Shown here: positions 1 through 8,693 of the stretch, in pieces
How the letters are laid out: every line of letters starts with the position of its first letter
Numbering within the stretch: position 1 is the stretch's first letter
Assembly (NCBI GenBank): GCA_963590855.1
Contig: CAVAQT010000009.1
Location: forward strand, 1 to 64,000
Length of the DNA: 64,000 nucleotides
Direction of reading: 5' to 3'
DNA from: Ruminococcus_C sp963590855
GTDB taxonomy: Bacteria > Bacillota > Clostridia > Oscillospirales > Ruminococcaceae
Notes under the pieces: model-generated
What the model saw: the letters and a program-made list of their open reading frames with translations, nothing else
Database searches by the model: none
What the model was told of the DNA's origin: nothing
Made by a program: the position numbers and the translations under genes

Positions 1-102
1 TCTTGAACAACTTCCGCTCTACACTGTCGATCTCCCGATCCGTTTCAAGCTTCCCATTGCTCCTTTTTCTCTCGACTCCCGCTCTCGTGCGACAGCTTTA
101 TT

Positions 103-131
103 ATTATACCATGTCGCTCCCTCTTTGTCAA
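103..131 (-). promoter_or_regulatory. Promoter reading out of the left edge
   Basis: On the minus strand a perfect TTGACA (126-131) and TATAAT (103-108) are separated by 17 bases. Transcription would run toward position 1 and leave the window. An AAAAGGAGC stretch lies downstream, but no long reading frame is visible before the edge, so the gene it serves is unknown. Confidence 0.75.
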
Positions 132-177
132 GTAAAATAGATGTAAAATATTCCTGTTGAATTTTGTTTATTTTGCT

Positions 178-468
178 CTACTCGTCGTAATCATCAAACC
201 AGTCTGCATCATAATCATCATAATCTGCACCCTCGTATTCATCGTCAATTTCATCCGTATCGCTGCGATACTCCGAAAAAGAATAAGAATACTCGCCCTT
301 ATGCTCGACTTCGCTGTCAGAATCCTCATGCGCACTGGTCTCATCCTGGCTCTCTTCATAGAAGGAATCAAAAGCGCTCGGCTCTGACGGTGTATCCGCA
401 CACAACTTTGCGATAATATAGATCAAAGAGATCACAGCAAGTATGACTGCAATTTTTTGTCCGTCCAT
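178..468 (-). CDS. Small membrane-anchored acidic protein, unknown function
   Basis: The 96-residue product has one N-terminal hydrophobic segment (about residues 6-22) followed by a very acidic Ser/Glu/Asp/Tyr-rich tail that ends in repeated Asp-Tyr. It looks like a single-pass membrane protein with a disordered tail; I recognise no domain. It lies 21 bases downstream of the next gene on the same strand, so the two are probably co-transcribed from the promoter at 1149-1177. The region is much more AT-rich than the arginine genes beside it, which suggests a different origin. No enzyme function can be assigned. The acidic tail is low complexity, so conservation elsewhere would be the main support that it is expressed. 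Confidence 0.55.
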   Translation of the reverse strand: MDGQKIAVILAVISLIYIIAKLCADTPSEPSAFDSFYEESQDETSAHEDSDSEVEHKGEYSYSFSEYRSDTDEIDDEYEGADYDDYDADWFDDYDE

Positions 469-489
469 ATATTCTCCAGTAACAATATA

Positions 490-1110
490 TCATAGTTCAA
501 CTAGCTTTTCATAGACCAATACAACTTGATCTTGTGTTGAATTTACACCACTGGAATAATTTCCAACACCTATTGTCATTGAATTTTTCCCTAATTCATT
601 TGTAATCATTTCTTTTAAGCGATAGCCCTGCTCTCCATGCCAAGTTAAACTTCTCTTTAATGCCTCCACATCTGTTCCGCCATGCCGATTATCATAAATC
701 ACATCTACAGTGTATTGATATTTCCGTTCCTCAAAATTATTTTTCAATTCTGCCAGTTGTTCCAATATCTTTAACTGTAGAAATGTTGACAGATTTTCCT
801 CGCTGATATCCTGCAAATCATTGTGTTCTACGGCTTTTTCTCGATTTACAATTATTTTTTCCTCATTTGATTCGTTTACCGGGAACTTTCTTGCTGCTAT
901 CTCCACATACTCCGGTGACATCCGATAACCGTTTTCTGTTAGATACTTGTATACCATTTTTTTATAGTATCTTGTTCCATCGTTAAGAATCCCAATATTT
1001 TCTTTATCATTTGCTTCTATTTCCTCTTGGTATTTCTCTACAGATATTTTCACATCCAAAGCGTCCATCTCTTTTAAGGTCTTCTCTATCATTTCCCTCA
1101 GTTCGCTCAT
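490..1110 (-). CDS. Hypothetical protein, possible DUF4177-like C-terminus
   Basis: The 206-residue soluble protein has no signal peptide or membrane segment. The N-terminal half is charged and helical. The C-terminal part (about 130-206) has a beta-strand, an alpha-helix containing Gly-Glu-Gln-Gly-Tyr, then beta-strands, loosely recalling DUF4177-type small domains; this is a weak inference. Good spacing from GGAGG supports the ATG at 1110, and a perfect promoter lies just upstream. Base composition is AT-rich compared with the window, and the gene is isolated from the arginine operon by a terminator. No function can be assigned. Confidence 0.7.
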   Translation of the reverse strand: MSELREMIEKTLKEMDALDVKISVEKYQEEIEANDKENIGILNDGTRYYKKMVYKYLTENGYRMSPEYVEIAARKFPVNESNEEKIIVNREKAVEHNDLQDISEENLSTFLQLKILEQLAELKNNFEERKYQYTVDVIYDNRHGGTDVEALKRSLTWHGEQGYRLKEMITNELGKNSMTIGVGNYSSGVNSTQDQVVLVYEKLVEL

Positions 1111-1148
1111 AAGATGATTTCCTCCTTTTATATATTGTTTCTTTTTTC

Positions 1149-1177
1149 ATTATACAATTCCAATTTCTTGTTGTCAA
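1149..1177 (-). promoter_or_regulatory. Promoter of the two AT-rich unknown genes
   Basis: TTGACA (1172-1177) and TATAAT (1149-1154) on the minus strand are separated by exactly 17 bases, about 40 bases upstream of the ATG at 1110. Confidence 0.8.
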
Positions 1178-1191
1178 GCATTTCATAATAA

Positions 1192-1229
1192 AAACCGCCT
1201 GCGGAATCCAATCATTCCACAGGCGGTTT
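1192..1229 (-). terminator. Terminator of the arginine operon
   Basis: A 16-bp stem (1192-1207 with 1214-1229, one mismatch) with a 6-base loop is followed on the minus strand by five T residues. It closes the operon after argF. Confidence 0.88.
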
Positions 1230-1258
1230 GCCTTATCTTGTATTTCTGATTCTGGCTC

Positions 1259-2164
1259 TTACGCCATCAGTTTCACCATAACTGCCTTCTGTGCGTGCAG
1301 ACGGTTCTCTGCTTCCTCAAAGATCTCGTTTGCGTGTGCCTCGAATACCTTTGTGGTGATCTCTTCCTCACGGTGTGCCGGCAGGCAGTGCAGCACCATA
1401 GCGTCCTCGTGTGCCTGTGCCATGACTTCATCATTGATCTGATAGCCGTGGAATGCCTTTTTCCGCTTCTCTGCCTCGCCTTCCTGACCCATGGATGCCC
1501 ATACGTCTGTGATTACCACATCGGCGTCCTTGGCTGCCTCCAGCGGCTTGTTGGTCATCTGGAACTTGTCGCCGTACTGTGCCGCAAAGTCCAGGACTGC
1601 CTTGTCCGGCTGATAATCGTCCGGGCAGGCGATAGCAACAGACATGCCCACCTTCAGACAGCCGACGATCAGAGAGTTCGCCATGTTGTTGCCGTCGCCG
1701 ATAAAGCACATCTTCAAGCCGTCAAAACTACTCTTGAATTCCCGGATGGTCATCAGATCCGCCAGGATCTGGCACGGGTGACAGAAGTCGGTCAGACCGT
1801 TGATGATCGGGATCGAGCCGTATTCTGCCAGATCTTCTACCTCTTTCTGCTCAAAGGTACGGATCATGATGCCGTCCAGATAGCGGGACAGCACACGGGC
1901 AGTATCCTGCACCGGCTCGCCTCTGCCGATCTGCAGATCATTTGCAGACAGGAACAGCGGATGGCCGCCCAGCTGATACATACCGGTCTCAAAGGAAACA
2001 CGGGTACGGGTGGATGCCTTCTGGAAGATCATGCCCAGAGACTTGCCCTTCAGATGGGGATGGGGAATGCCGTGCTTCAGCTCATATTTCAGCTGATCGG
2101 CAAGATCCAGGATCTCAATGATCTCTTCGGTGCTCAGGTCGAGCATTTTCAGTAAGTGCTTCAT
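1259..2164 (-). CDS. argF: Ornithine carbamoyltransferase
   Basis: It transfers the carbamoyl group of carbamoyl phosphate to ornithine to give citrulline in arginine biosynthesis, in the cytoplasm as a trimer. The 301-residue length is normal. STRTR (residues 51-55) is the carbamoyl-phosphate site, HPCQ (129-132) binds carbamoyl phosphate and ornithine, and HCLPAHR near residue 265 carries the catalytic Cys and closes the ornithine site. The start is the ATG at 2164, preceded by GGAGGAG; a longer frame reaching 2212 has no ribosome site and runs into argD. It is the last gene of the argC-J-B-D-F run, 16 bases after argD, and is followed by a strong terminator. An anabolic role is favoured over a catabolic one because no arginine deiminase or carbamate kinase is nearby. 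Confidence 0.97.
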   Translation of the reverse strand: MKHLLKMLDLSTEEIIEILDLADQLKYELKHGIPHPHLKGKSLGMIFQKASTRTRVSFETGMYQLGGHPLFLSANDLQIGRGEPVQDTARVLSRYLDGIMIRTFEQKEVEDLAEYGSIPIINGLTDFCHPCQILADLMTIREFKSSFDGLKMCFIGDGNNMANSLIVGCLKVGMSVAIACPDDYQPDKAVLDFAAQYGDKFQMTNKPLEAAKDADVVITDVWASMGQEGEAEKRKKAFHGYQINDEVMAQAHEDAMVLHCLPAHREEEITTKVFEAHANEIFEEAENRLHAQKAVMVKLMA

Positions 2165-2180
2165 AGTAAAACTCCTCCAT

Positions 2181-3347
2181 TTATTTCGACAGAACGTCCG
2201 CCAGAATGGCAACGCCCTTTTCGATCTCCTCGTCTGTGATGGTGAGCGGCGGCAGCAGACGCACCTTGGTCTTTGCCGTCAGCACCAGCAGACCCTCTTC
2301 CAATGCGGCATTTGCCACGTCGATGGCTTTCTTGTCCTTGAGGGCAATGCCGATCATAAGCCCCAGACCGCTGACGCTCTCCACGCCCGGCAGCTGTGCC
2401 AGCTTCTCCCGGAGCAGCGCCGCCTTGCGCTTTACCTCGTCCAGAAATCCCGGCGCTGTCACCGTGTTCAGCACCGCCAGACCGCCGGCACAGCAGACCG
2501 GATTGCCGCCGAAGGTCGAGCCGTGCGAGCCTTTGTCCAGTACGCCGGCGCACTTTTCACTGGCGAGACAAGCGCCCATGGGCAGACCACCTGCAATGCC
2601 CTTTGCCAGAGTCGTCACATCGGCGTGATGGCCGAACTGTTCCCCTGCGAGGAACGTACCAGTTCTGCCGACACCGGTCTGCACCTCGTCCGCAATGACC
2701 AGCACGTCCTTTGCGGCGCACTTTTCAAAGACAGCATCCACAAACGCCTGCTCCAGGGCATTCACGCCGCCTTCGCCCTGGATATATTCCAGCATAACAG
2801 CGCAGACGGTATCGTCCAGCTTGGCTTCCAGGTCGGCGATATCGTTTGCAGTTACATAGTCGAAGCCCTCCACGAACGGGAAGAAATAGTTGTGGAACAC
2901 GTCCTGTCCCGTTGCAGACAGGGTGCAGAGGGTTCTGCCGTGGAACGAGTTCACCAGAGTCAGGATCTTGTGCCGCCCTGCGCCGTACTTGTCAAAGCTG
3001 TACTTCCGCGCCAGCTTGATGGCGCATTCGTTTGCCTCTGCGCCGCTGTTGCAGAAGAACACCTTTTCATAGCCTGCGGTCTGGCACAGCTTCTGGGCGA
3101 AGTCCGCCTGTACCTTGGTGTAGTACAGGTTCGAGGTGTGCTGCATGGTCTTGACCTGCTTGCAGACCGCCTCTGTCCACGCCTCGTTGCAGTAGCCCAG
3201 CGAAGTCGTGCCGATGCCGCTGCCGAAGTCGATGTAGGTCTTTCCGTTTTCATCTGCACAGGATTCCCCTGCGCCGTGGTCGATGACCACCGGAAACCGT
3301 CCGTATGTTCCCATGACGGACTGGTTCATTTGTTCTTGTGTTGTCAT
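2181..3347 (-). CDS. argD: Acetylornithine aminotransferase
   Basis: This PLP enzyme converts N-acetylglutamate semialdehyde and glutamate to N-acetylornithine and 2-oxoglutarate. It belongs to the class III aminotransferases. Visible marks are FFCNSGAEANE (about 97-107), which holds the PLP phosphate region, LVIADEVQTG (216-225), and TTLAKG, in which Lys249 should form the Schiff base. The frame opens at 3353, but GGAGGT is only one base from that ATG; the ATG at 3347 has a seven-base spacing and is preferred, giving 388 residues. It sits between argB and argF with short gaps. Such enzymes can also act on succinyl-diaminopimelate intermediates, so a second role in lysine synthesis is possible. 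Confidence 0.96.
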   Translation of the reverse strand: MTTQEQMNQSVMGTYGRFPVVIDHGAGESCADENGKTYIDFGSGIGTTSLGYCNEAWTEAVCKQVKTMQHTSNLYYTKVQADFAQKLCQTAGYEKVFFCNSGAEANECAIKLARKYSFDKYGAGRHKILTLVNSFHGRTLCTLSATGQDVFHNYFFPFVEGFDYVTANDIADLEAKLDDTVCAVMLEYIQGEGGVNALEQAFVDAVFEKCAAKDVLVIADEVQTGVGRTGTFLAGEQFGHHADVTTLAKGIAGGLPMGACLASEKCAGVLDKGSHGSTFGGNPVCCAGGLAVLNTVTAPGFLDEVKRKAALLREKLAQLPGVESVSGLGLMIGIALKDKKAIDVANAALEEGLLVLTAKTKVRLLPPLTITDEEIEKGVAILADVLSK

Positions 3348-3377
3348 TTTCATGACCTCCTATATGTAAAAAGCAAA

Positions 3378-4244
3378 TTACCGGAACTGCGTACCAATGC
3401 CCTCATTGGACAGGGTTTCGATCAGGATAGAGTGCGGGATTCTGCCGTCAATGATGGCAGTCTTTTTCACGCCCCGGCGCACTGCTTCTACACAGCAGTC
3501 GATCTTCGGGATCATGCCGCCGGAGATGATGCCCTTGCGCTTGAGGAACGGCACTTCGCTGACATTGACAAACGGGATCAGGGTGGACGGGTCGTCCTTG
3601 TCCCGGAGCAGTCCGGCAATGTCGGTCATGAGAATCAGGTTTTCCGCCCGAAGCTGCGCCGCGATGCGCGCCGCCGCTGTATCGGCGTTGACGTTGTACG
3701 CCTGGCCGAAGTCGTCCGTCGCCACCGTAGCGATGACCGGGATATAGCCGTTGTCCAGGGCATCCAGAATGGGCTGCTCATTGACCTTCACGATATCGCC
3801 CACAAAGCCCAGATCTTCGCCGTTAGGGCCAAGCTTGCGCTCTGCGGTCAGCATATGGCCGTCGATGCCGCACAGACCCAGTGCCTTGCCCCGTGTCCGT
3901 GTCAGAAGGCTGACCAATTCCTTGTTCACCTTGCCGGACAGCACCATCTTTACCACATCCACAGCCGCCTCATCGGTGTACCGCAGACCGCCGATAAACT
4001 TGGATTCGATGTTCAGCCGCTTGAGCATGTCGCTGATCTCCGGGCCGCCGCCGTGCACCAGGACGACCTTGACGCCGACCAGGGACAGCAGCACGATGTC
4101 GTCCATAACCGCCTGTTTCAGTTTGTTGTTGGTCATGGCGTTTCCGCCGTACTTGACCACCAGAATTTTGTTGTTGTACTTCTGAATGTAGGGCAGGGCA
4201 TCCACCAGCACCTGCGCCCGCACATTGTTCAATATCTCTCCCAT
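3378..4244 (-). CDS. argB: Acetylglutamate kinase
   Basis: It phosphorylates N-acetylglutamate with ATP, the committed and often arginine-inhibited step. It belongs to the amino acid kinase fold. KYGGNAM (31-37) and VHGGGPEI (about 64-71) are the phosphate and substrate glycine loops, and the C-terminal SGGMIPKI segment lies at the nucleotide site. The N-terminal extension of about 25 residues before the first strand is the part that mediates hexamer formation and arginine feedback in arginine-sensitive family members, so feedback inhibition is likely, by inference. The 288-residue length is typical. GAGAGG precedes the ATG. The gene is 15 bases from argJ and 30 bases from argD. Confidence 0.97.
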   Translation of the reverse strand: MGEILNNVRAQVLVDALPYIQKYNNKILVVKYGGNAMTNNKLKQAVMDDIVLLSLVGVKVVLVHGGGPEISDMLKRLNIESKFIGGLRYTDEAAVDVVKMVLSGKVNKELVSLLTRTRGKALGLCGIDGHMLTAERKLGPNGEDLGFVGDIVKVNEQPILDALDNGYIPVIATVATDDFGQAYNVNADTAAARIAAQLRAENLILMTDIAGLLRDKDDPSTLIPFVNVSEVPFLKRKGIISGGMIPKIDCCVEAVRRGVKKTAIIDGRIPHSILIETLSNEGIGTQFR

Positions 4245-4259
4245 TTTTGAAAGCCTCTC

Positions 4260-5513
4260 TTAAGAACGATAGTCACCGTTGATTTTTACATAGTCATAGG
4301 TCAGGTCGCAGCCCCACGCCGTTGCTGCTGCCGGGCCGTCACCGATGGACACCAGGATCTCGATCTCGTCCTCCAGCAGGACAGTCTTGGCGATGTCCTC
4401 GGAAAACTCGATGCCTGCGCCGTTTTTGCACACATCCACAGAACCGGCACGGGATGCCAGTGTCACAGCCACCTGGTTGATGTCGAACTCTGCCGGGGCA
4501 TAGCCCACCGCGCACAGCACGCGTCCCCAGTTGGCATCTGCGCCGAACATGGCGCATTTCAGCAGCGGCGAGCAAACCACGCTCTTTGCCACCGCAATGG
4601 CAGTGTCCAGATCCTTTGCGCCGGAGACCTTGCACTCCAGCAGCTTGGTCGCACCCTCGCCGTCATACGCCAGCATCCGGGTCAGATTCATCATAACGCA
4701 GTACAACGCGTTCCGGAACACGGTATATTCCGCAGAATCTGCCGCAACTTCCGGATTTCCTGCCGCGCCGGACGCCATGAGCAGACAGGTGTCGTTGGTG
4801 GACTGGTCGCCGTCCACAGACAGACAGTTATAGGTCACCTTTACCACGTCGGACAGTGCCTTTTGCAGCAGTTCTGCCGGCACAGCCGCGTCGGTGGTGA
4901 TGCAGTTCAAAGTGGTCGCCATGTTCGGGTGGATCATGCCGCTGCCCTTTGCCATGCCGCCCAGGTGACAAGTCACGCCGCCCAGCGAAAATTCCACAGC
5001 GATCTCCTTGGCGAAGGTATCGGTGGTCATAATTGCCACAGCCGCCTCGTGTGCGCCCTCAGCACTGGCCTTCAGGCTTCTGCACAGCGCCGGCAGAGCA
5101 CCCTGGATCGGCTCGATGGGCAGGATCTGTCCGATGACACCGGTAGACATGACCAGGATCTCTTCCGGCTTGACACCCAGTTCTCTGGCGGTCAGCGCGC
5201 ACATGGTCTCCGCCTTTTCCTCGCCGTCTGCATTGCAGGTGTTGGCGTTCTTGGAGTTTGCCACAACGGCGATGGTCTTGCCGCAGGTGGCTTTCAGGTG
5301 TTTTTTCATCACCAGCACCGGCGCACCCTTGACCTTATTCTGGGTATAAACAGCCGCCGCATTGCACATGGCATCCGCCGCAACCACCATGAGGTCATTT
5401 TTCTTGTCCGGGTTGTCCTTGATGCCGCAGTATACGCCGCCGGCACGGAATCCCTTTGCGGCACAAACGCCGCCGTCCACGAAGGTATAGCCTTCCATTG
5501 CTACTTTTTCCAT
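4260..5513 (-). CDS. argJ: Bifunctional ornithine acetyltransferase / N-acetylglutamate synthase
   Basis: ArgJ moves the acetyl group from N-acetylornithine to glutamate, recycling acetyl groups, and in bifunctional forms also makes N-acetylglutamate from acetyl-CoA. The precursor self-cleaves before a Thr that becomes the nucleophile; here this is Thr200, in a KGSGMIHPN-containing loop that ends Met-Ala-Thr-Thr-Leu, where the family more often has Met-Ala-Thr-Met-Leu. The start is the ATG at 5513 (417 residues) preceded by AGAGGAG; the frame upstream to 5639 is not protein-like. No argA gene is present in the window, which fits a bifunctional enzyme, although sequence alone does not separate mono- from bifunctional forms. 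Confidence 0.96.
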   Translation of the reverse strand: MEKVAMEGYTFVDGGVCAAKGFRAGGVYCGIKDNPDKKNDLMVVAADAMCNAAAVYTQNKVKGAPVLVMKKHLKATCGKTIAVVANSKNANTCNADGEEKAETMCALTARELGVKPEEILVMSTGVIGQILPIEPIQGALPALCRSLKASAEGAHEAAVAIMTTDTFAKEIAVEFSLGGVTCHLGGMAKGSGMIHPNMATTLNCITTDAAVPAELLQKALSDVVKVTYNCLSVDGDQSTNDTCLLMASGAAGNPEVAADSAEYTVFRNALYCVMMNLTRMLAYDGEGATKLLECKVSGAKDLDTAIAVAKSVVCSPLLKCAMFGADANWGRVLCAVGYAPAEFDINQVAVTLASRAGSVDVCKNGAGIEFSEDIAKTVLLEDEIEILVSIGDGPAAATAWGCDLTYDYVKINGDYRS

Positions 5514-5664
5514 GAGGTATGACTCCTCTCTGATTGATTTCGATTTCTCTTTTTCAAGGCAGCATTGTACAAAGCCGACAGGCGGGACGATGTGGGCATC
5601 GTCCCCTGCTATGCCGCTCTGCTGATTGGCAGAATTCAAAAAGGGCAGTGTACTTCTGCTTATT

Positions 5665-6612
5665 TTACAGCAATCCTACAGTCTCATCCAGTCCCAGCAT
5701 AATGTTCATGCACTGTACCGCTGCACCGGATGCGCCCTTGCCCAGATTGTCCAGACGGGAGCACAGCAAGATCTGCTCTGCATCACCGAACACGAAAATT
5801 TCCATCTGGTTGGTATCCCGCAGGTCATTGCAGCTCAGCTTGGTGGCTGTCATTTCTGCCGGTGTTTTCAGGGGCTGGACATGGACGAAGTTGGAGCCGG
5901 CATAGTGGCGTTCCAGCATTTCCTGCACCCGTTCCGGTTCCAGGGAGAAGCCGGAGACTGCCGCCTGGATGGGCATACAGACTACCATGCCGTTATAATA
6001 ATCGTCCACAATGGGGGTGAACATGGGCTTCTTTTCCAGACCGGAGATCTTCTGCATCTCCGGCAGATGCTTGTGGTTGTTTGCCAGGCCGTAAAAGCGC
6101 GGGCTGTACAGCTCCGGTGCACGGTCGGGAGATTCGATCTCGGCGATCATCTTCTTGCCGCCGCCGCTGTAGCCGGACATGGCGAAGCACTGCACCGGAT
6201 AGTCCTTGGGCAGCAGTCCGCTGTGTACCATGGGATATACCAGAGACGCAAAGCCGCTGGCATAGCAGCCCGGCACTGCCACACGGTTGGAGGTGCGGAT
6301 CTTCTCCCGGTGCGCCGGGGACAGCTCCGGAAAGCCGTATGCCCAGTCCGGATTGGTGCGGTGCGCTGTAGACGCATCAATGATGCGCACATCCGCATCC
6401 CCTGCCAGTGCCACAGCTTCTCTTGCGGCATCGTCCGGCAGACACAGGAATGTCACGTCGCTTTCCAGAATGGCGGCGCGTCTTGCCTCCGGGTCTTTCC
6501 GGGTCTCTTCTGTCAAGGCGATCATGGTCAGATCCTTCCGGTCTGCCAGACGCTCATGGATACGCAGACCAGTCGTACCGGCCTGTCCGTCAATAAATAC
6601 TTTTACAGCCAT
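5665..6612 (-). CDS. argC: N-acetyl-gamma-glutamyl-phosphate reductase (short type)
   Basis: It reduces N-acetylglutamyl phosphate with NADPH to the semialdehyde. The N-terminus (VFIDGQAGTTG, residues 5-15) is the dinucleotide-binding turn, and Cys116 in VPGCYASG is the catalytic thiol. At 315 residues with a DGQAGTTG start it resembles the shorter, less common ArgC subgroup rather than the 340-350 residue form. GAGGTGG precedes the ATG. A gap of 151 bases separates it from argJ, longer than other gaps in the run, but I see no terminator or strong promoter there. It is the first arg gene after the argH-lipoprotein segment. Confidence 0.95.
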   Translation of the reverse strand: MAVKVFIDGQAGTTGLRIHERLADRKDLTMIALTEETRKDPEARRAAILESDVTFLCLPDDAAREAVALAGDADVRIIDASTAHRTNPDWAYGFPELSPAHREKIRTSNRVAVPGCYASGFASLVYPMVHSGLLPKDYPVQCFAMSGYSGGGKKMIAEIESPDRAPELYSPRFYGLANNHKHLPEMQKISGLEKKPMFTPIVDDYYNGMVVCMPIQAAVSGFSLEPERVQEMLERHYAGSNFVHVQPLKTPAEMTATKLSCNDLRDTNQMEIFVFGDAEQILLCSRLDNLGKGASGAAVQCMNIMLGLDETVGLL

Positions 6613-6621
6613 TTTTCCACC

Positions 6622-7125
6622 TCATTCCCCTGCCGCACAATTCGGGCAGGGCGTTTTTCCACCGACGATCATTGTTTTCGGCGATTTTGTTATGCGTGGC
6701 TTCGGTGCAGGCATTGTCTCTCCCTGCATATTGTACACAACGTGGACATAATCCTCTTCGGCGCATTCCTCCGATAGATGCCAATAAGAGCCAGTTGCAC
6801 TATAGTATACCATTTCTATGGCAGTCGTACTCTGCGTTTCCACAGTTGTGATCTCCTGCTTTTCCACAGCATCCAGCGTTTGCTTTGGAGTCACCGCCGT
6901 CAGCTTTTTCCCGTTCGGCGCATCCACAGCCTTCTTCTTGGTCGTCACTGCCGCGGCATCGTCCTCCTGCACAGCAGCAGTTGTCTGCACCGCATCCAGT
7001 TGTACCTTTGCCGTTGTCACTGCGGACGATGTCGCCGTTTCCGAAGCTTCAGGCGAAGCCGTCCTGCCGCAGCCAGCGCAAAGGCAGAACCCGACCGCCA
7101 TCAGGATCCCGATCCATTTTCTCAT
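6622..7125 (-). CDS. Lipoprotein with a small Cys/His, putative metal-binding, C-terminal domain
   Basis: The start at 7125 is supported by AGGAG. The 167-residue product begins with a lipoprotein signal ending in Leu-Cys-Ala-Gly-Cys, so Cys18 or a neighbour would be lipidated and the protein would face outward on the membrane. Residues about 25-100 are a Thr/Ala/Val-rich linker. The last 60 residues hold a Tyr-x-Ser-x-Thr-Gly-x-x-x-His start, then a Cys, and end in Thr-Pro-Cys-Pro-Asn-Cys. This His-Cys-Cys-x-x-Cys spacing recalls small secreted Ada- or nuclease-associated zinc-binding domains; the metal is inferred. It sits inside the arginine cluster between argH and argC, only 9 bases from argC, but has no obvious role in arginine synthesis. 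Confidence 0.7.
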   Translation of the reverse strand: MRKWIGILMAVGFCLCAGCGRTASPEASETATSSAVTTAKVQLDAVQTTAAVQEDDAAAVTTKKKAVDAPNGKKLTAVTPKQTLDAVEKQEITTVETQSTTAIEMVYYSATGSYWHLSEECAEEDYVHVVYNMQGETMPAPKPRITKSPKTMIVGGKTPCPNCAAGE

Positions 7126-7133
7126 AATTTCTC

Positions 7134-7316
7134 CTATTCCCGCGGACACTTCCACAGACTAAAGGCACAGGTCAGCACGATAATGGCGATCGCCCAGATC
7201 CGGGACACCGTCAGCCCCAGATCCAGCACCAGACCCAACAGGATCTCTCCGCCGATCCAGAGCACCACCGCCGCCGAGCACAGCGCCAGAATAAACTTCA
7301 TCTGCCGCTTTTTCAT
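7134..7316 (-). CDS. Small two-span membrane protein
   Basis: The 60-residue product has two predicted membrane helices (about 7-30 and 38-56) and basic ends. Its ATG overlaps the argH stop as ATGA, which indicates translational coupling and supports it as a real gene. It lies 8 bases ahead of the lipoprotein start. I do not recognise a family. The tight coupling to argH may only reflect operon packing; a role next to the lipoprotein at the membrane is possible but unsupported. Confidence 0.6.
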   Translation of the reverse strand: MKKRQMKFILALCSAAVVLWIGGEILLGLVLDLGLTVSRIWAIAIIVLTCAFSLWKCPRE

Positions 7317-8689
7317 GCCAGACCCAGTTTCGCCTTGACCAGTTTCAGCTGCTCCGCCACAGCCTTCGGGGACGGGCCGCCCTGGGACACTCTGCCGCGG
7401 ACACAGGTCTCCAGGCTGATGGCGTCATAGACATCCTCTGTGAACAGCGGTGTCATCTTCTGATATTCCTCCAGCGGCAGTGTCTCCAGGGTCAGACCCT
7501 TTGCAATGCACTCCGCTACCAGTGTGCCGGAGATCTTATAGGCATCCCGGAACGGCAGCCCCTTCTTGACCAGATAGTCTGCACAGTCGGTGGCGTTGAT
7601 AAATCCCTTTGCCGCAGCAGCACGCATGTTGTCCTTCAGCACGCGCATGGTCTCCAGCATGGGGGTAAAGGTCTCCAGGCACAGCTTCACGTTGTCCACT
7701 GCGTCGAAGATCGCTTCCTTGTCCTCCTGCATATCCTTGTTGTATGCCAGCGGCAGACCCTTCATCATAGTCAGCAGGGTCTGGAGATCGCCGTACACTC
7801 TGGCAGTCTTGCCGCGGATCAGCTCGGTAATATCCGGATTTTTCTTCTGGGGCATGATGGACGAACCGGTTGCAAAGGCGTCGTCCAGTTCAATGAACTT
7901 GAATTCCCAGGAGCACCACAGAATGATCTCCTCAGAGAACCGGGACAGGTGCATCATGATGATGGAAAGGGTGTTTGCCAGTTCGATGCAGTAGTCACGG
8001 TCAGAAACACCGTCCAGGCTGTTTGCCATGGGCGCATCGAATCCCAGCAGGGATGCGGTCTCTTCCCGGTCGATGTGATAGGTCGTGCCTGCCAGCGCGC
8101 CGCTGCCCAGGGGGCATTCGTTCATGCGCTTTGCGGTGTCGTCCAGTCTGCCCAGGTCACGAAGCAGCATCTGCACATATGCCAGCAGATGGTGCGCAAA
8201 GGTCACCGGCTGGGCGCGCTGCAAATGGGTATAGCCCGGCAGTACGGTCTCGGTGTGCTGTTCCGCCAGCTTCACCAGTACCACGCACAGTTTTTCCACC
8301 AGTCCGCGCACCTCTTTGATCTCGTCCCGGAGATACAGACGGAGATCCAATGCCACCTGGTCATTTCTGGAACGGGAGGTGTGCAGACGCTTGCCCACAT
8401 CACCATAGCGCTTGGTCAGCTCTGCCTCCACGAACATGTGAATATCTTCTGCATTGGGGTCAAATTCCAGCTTGCCGCTGTCCAGATCTGCCAGAATGGC
8501 AGTCAGCCCCTCGATAATGGTCTTGCTGTCCTCCTTGGAGATGATGCCGCAGTCACCCAGCATGGTGGCGTGAGCAATGCTGCCCTGAATGTCATGCCGG
8601 TACATCCGTGCATCAAATGCGATAGAGGAGTTGAACGCATTTACGCCTGCGTCGATCTCTTTGGAAAATCTTCCTGCCCAAAGTGCCAT
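7313..8689 (-). CDS. argH: Argininosuccinate lyase
   Basis: It splits argininosuccinate to arginine and fumarate, the last step of the pathway, and acts as a homotetramer. Family marks are TSRSRNDQ (about 104-111), PGYTHLQRAQP (151-161) and the signature GSSIMPQKKNPD (275-286), whose mobile loop carries the catalytic Ser. The start at 8689 (458 residues) follows AAAGGACGG; upstream in-frame codons lie in the preceding gene and do not look like an ArgH N-terminus. It is separated from argG by a membrane-protein gene, and the stop overlaps the next small gene. Confidence 0.97.
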   Translation of the reverse strand: MALWAGRFSKEIDAGVNAFNSSIAFDARMYRHDIQGSIAHATMLGDCGIISKEDSKTIIEGLTAILADLDSGKLEFDPNAEDIHMFVEAELTKRYGDVGKRLHTSRSRNDQVALDLRLYLRDEIKEVRGLVEKLCVVLVKLAEQHTETVLPGYTHLQRAQPVTFAHHLLAYVQMLLRDLGRLDDTAKRMNECPLGSGALAGTTYHIDREETASLLGFDAPMANSLDGVSDRDYCIELANTLSIIMMHLSRFSEEIILWCSWEFKFIELDDAFATGSSIMPQKKNPDITELIRGKTARVYGDLQTLLTMMKGLPLAYNKDMQEDKEAIFDAVDNVKLCLETFTPMLETMRVLKDNMRAAAAKGFINATDCADYLVKKGLPFRDAYKISGTLVAECIAKGLTLETLPLEEYQKMTPLFTEDVYDAISLETCVRGRVSQGGPSPKAVAEQLKLVKAKLGLA

Positions 8690-8693
8690 AATT

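Noticed and set aside
2118..4250. 710-codon plus-strand frame across argD and argB
   Set aside because: Antisense to two clear arginine genes.
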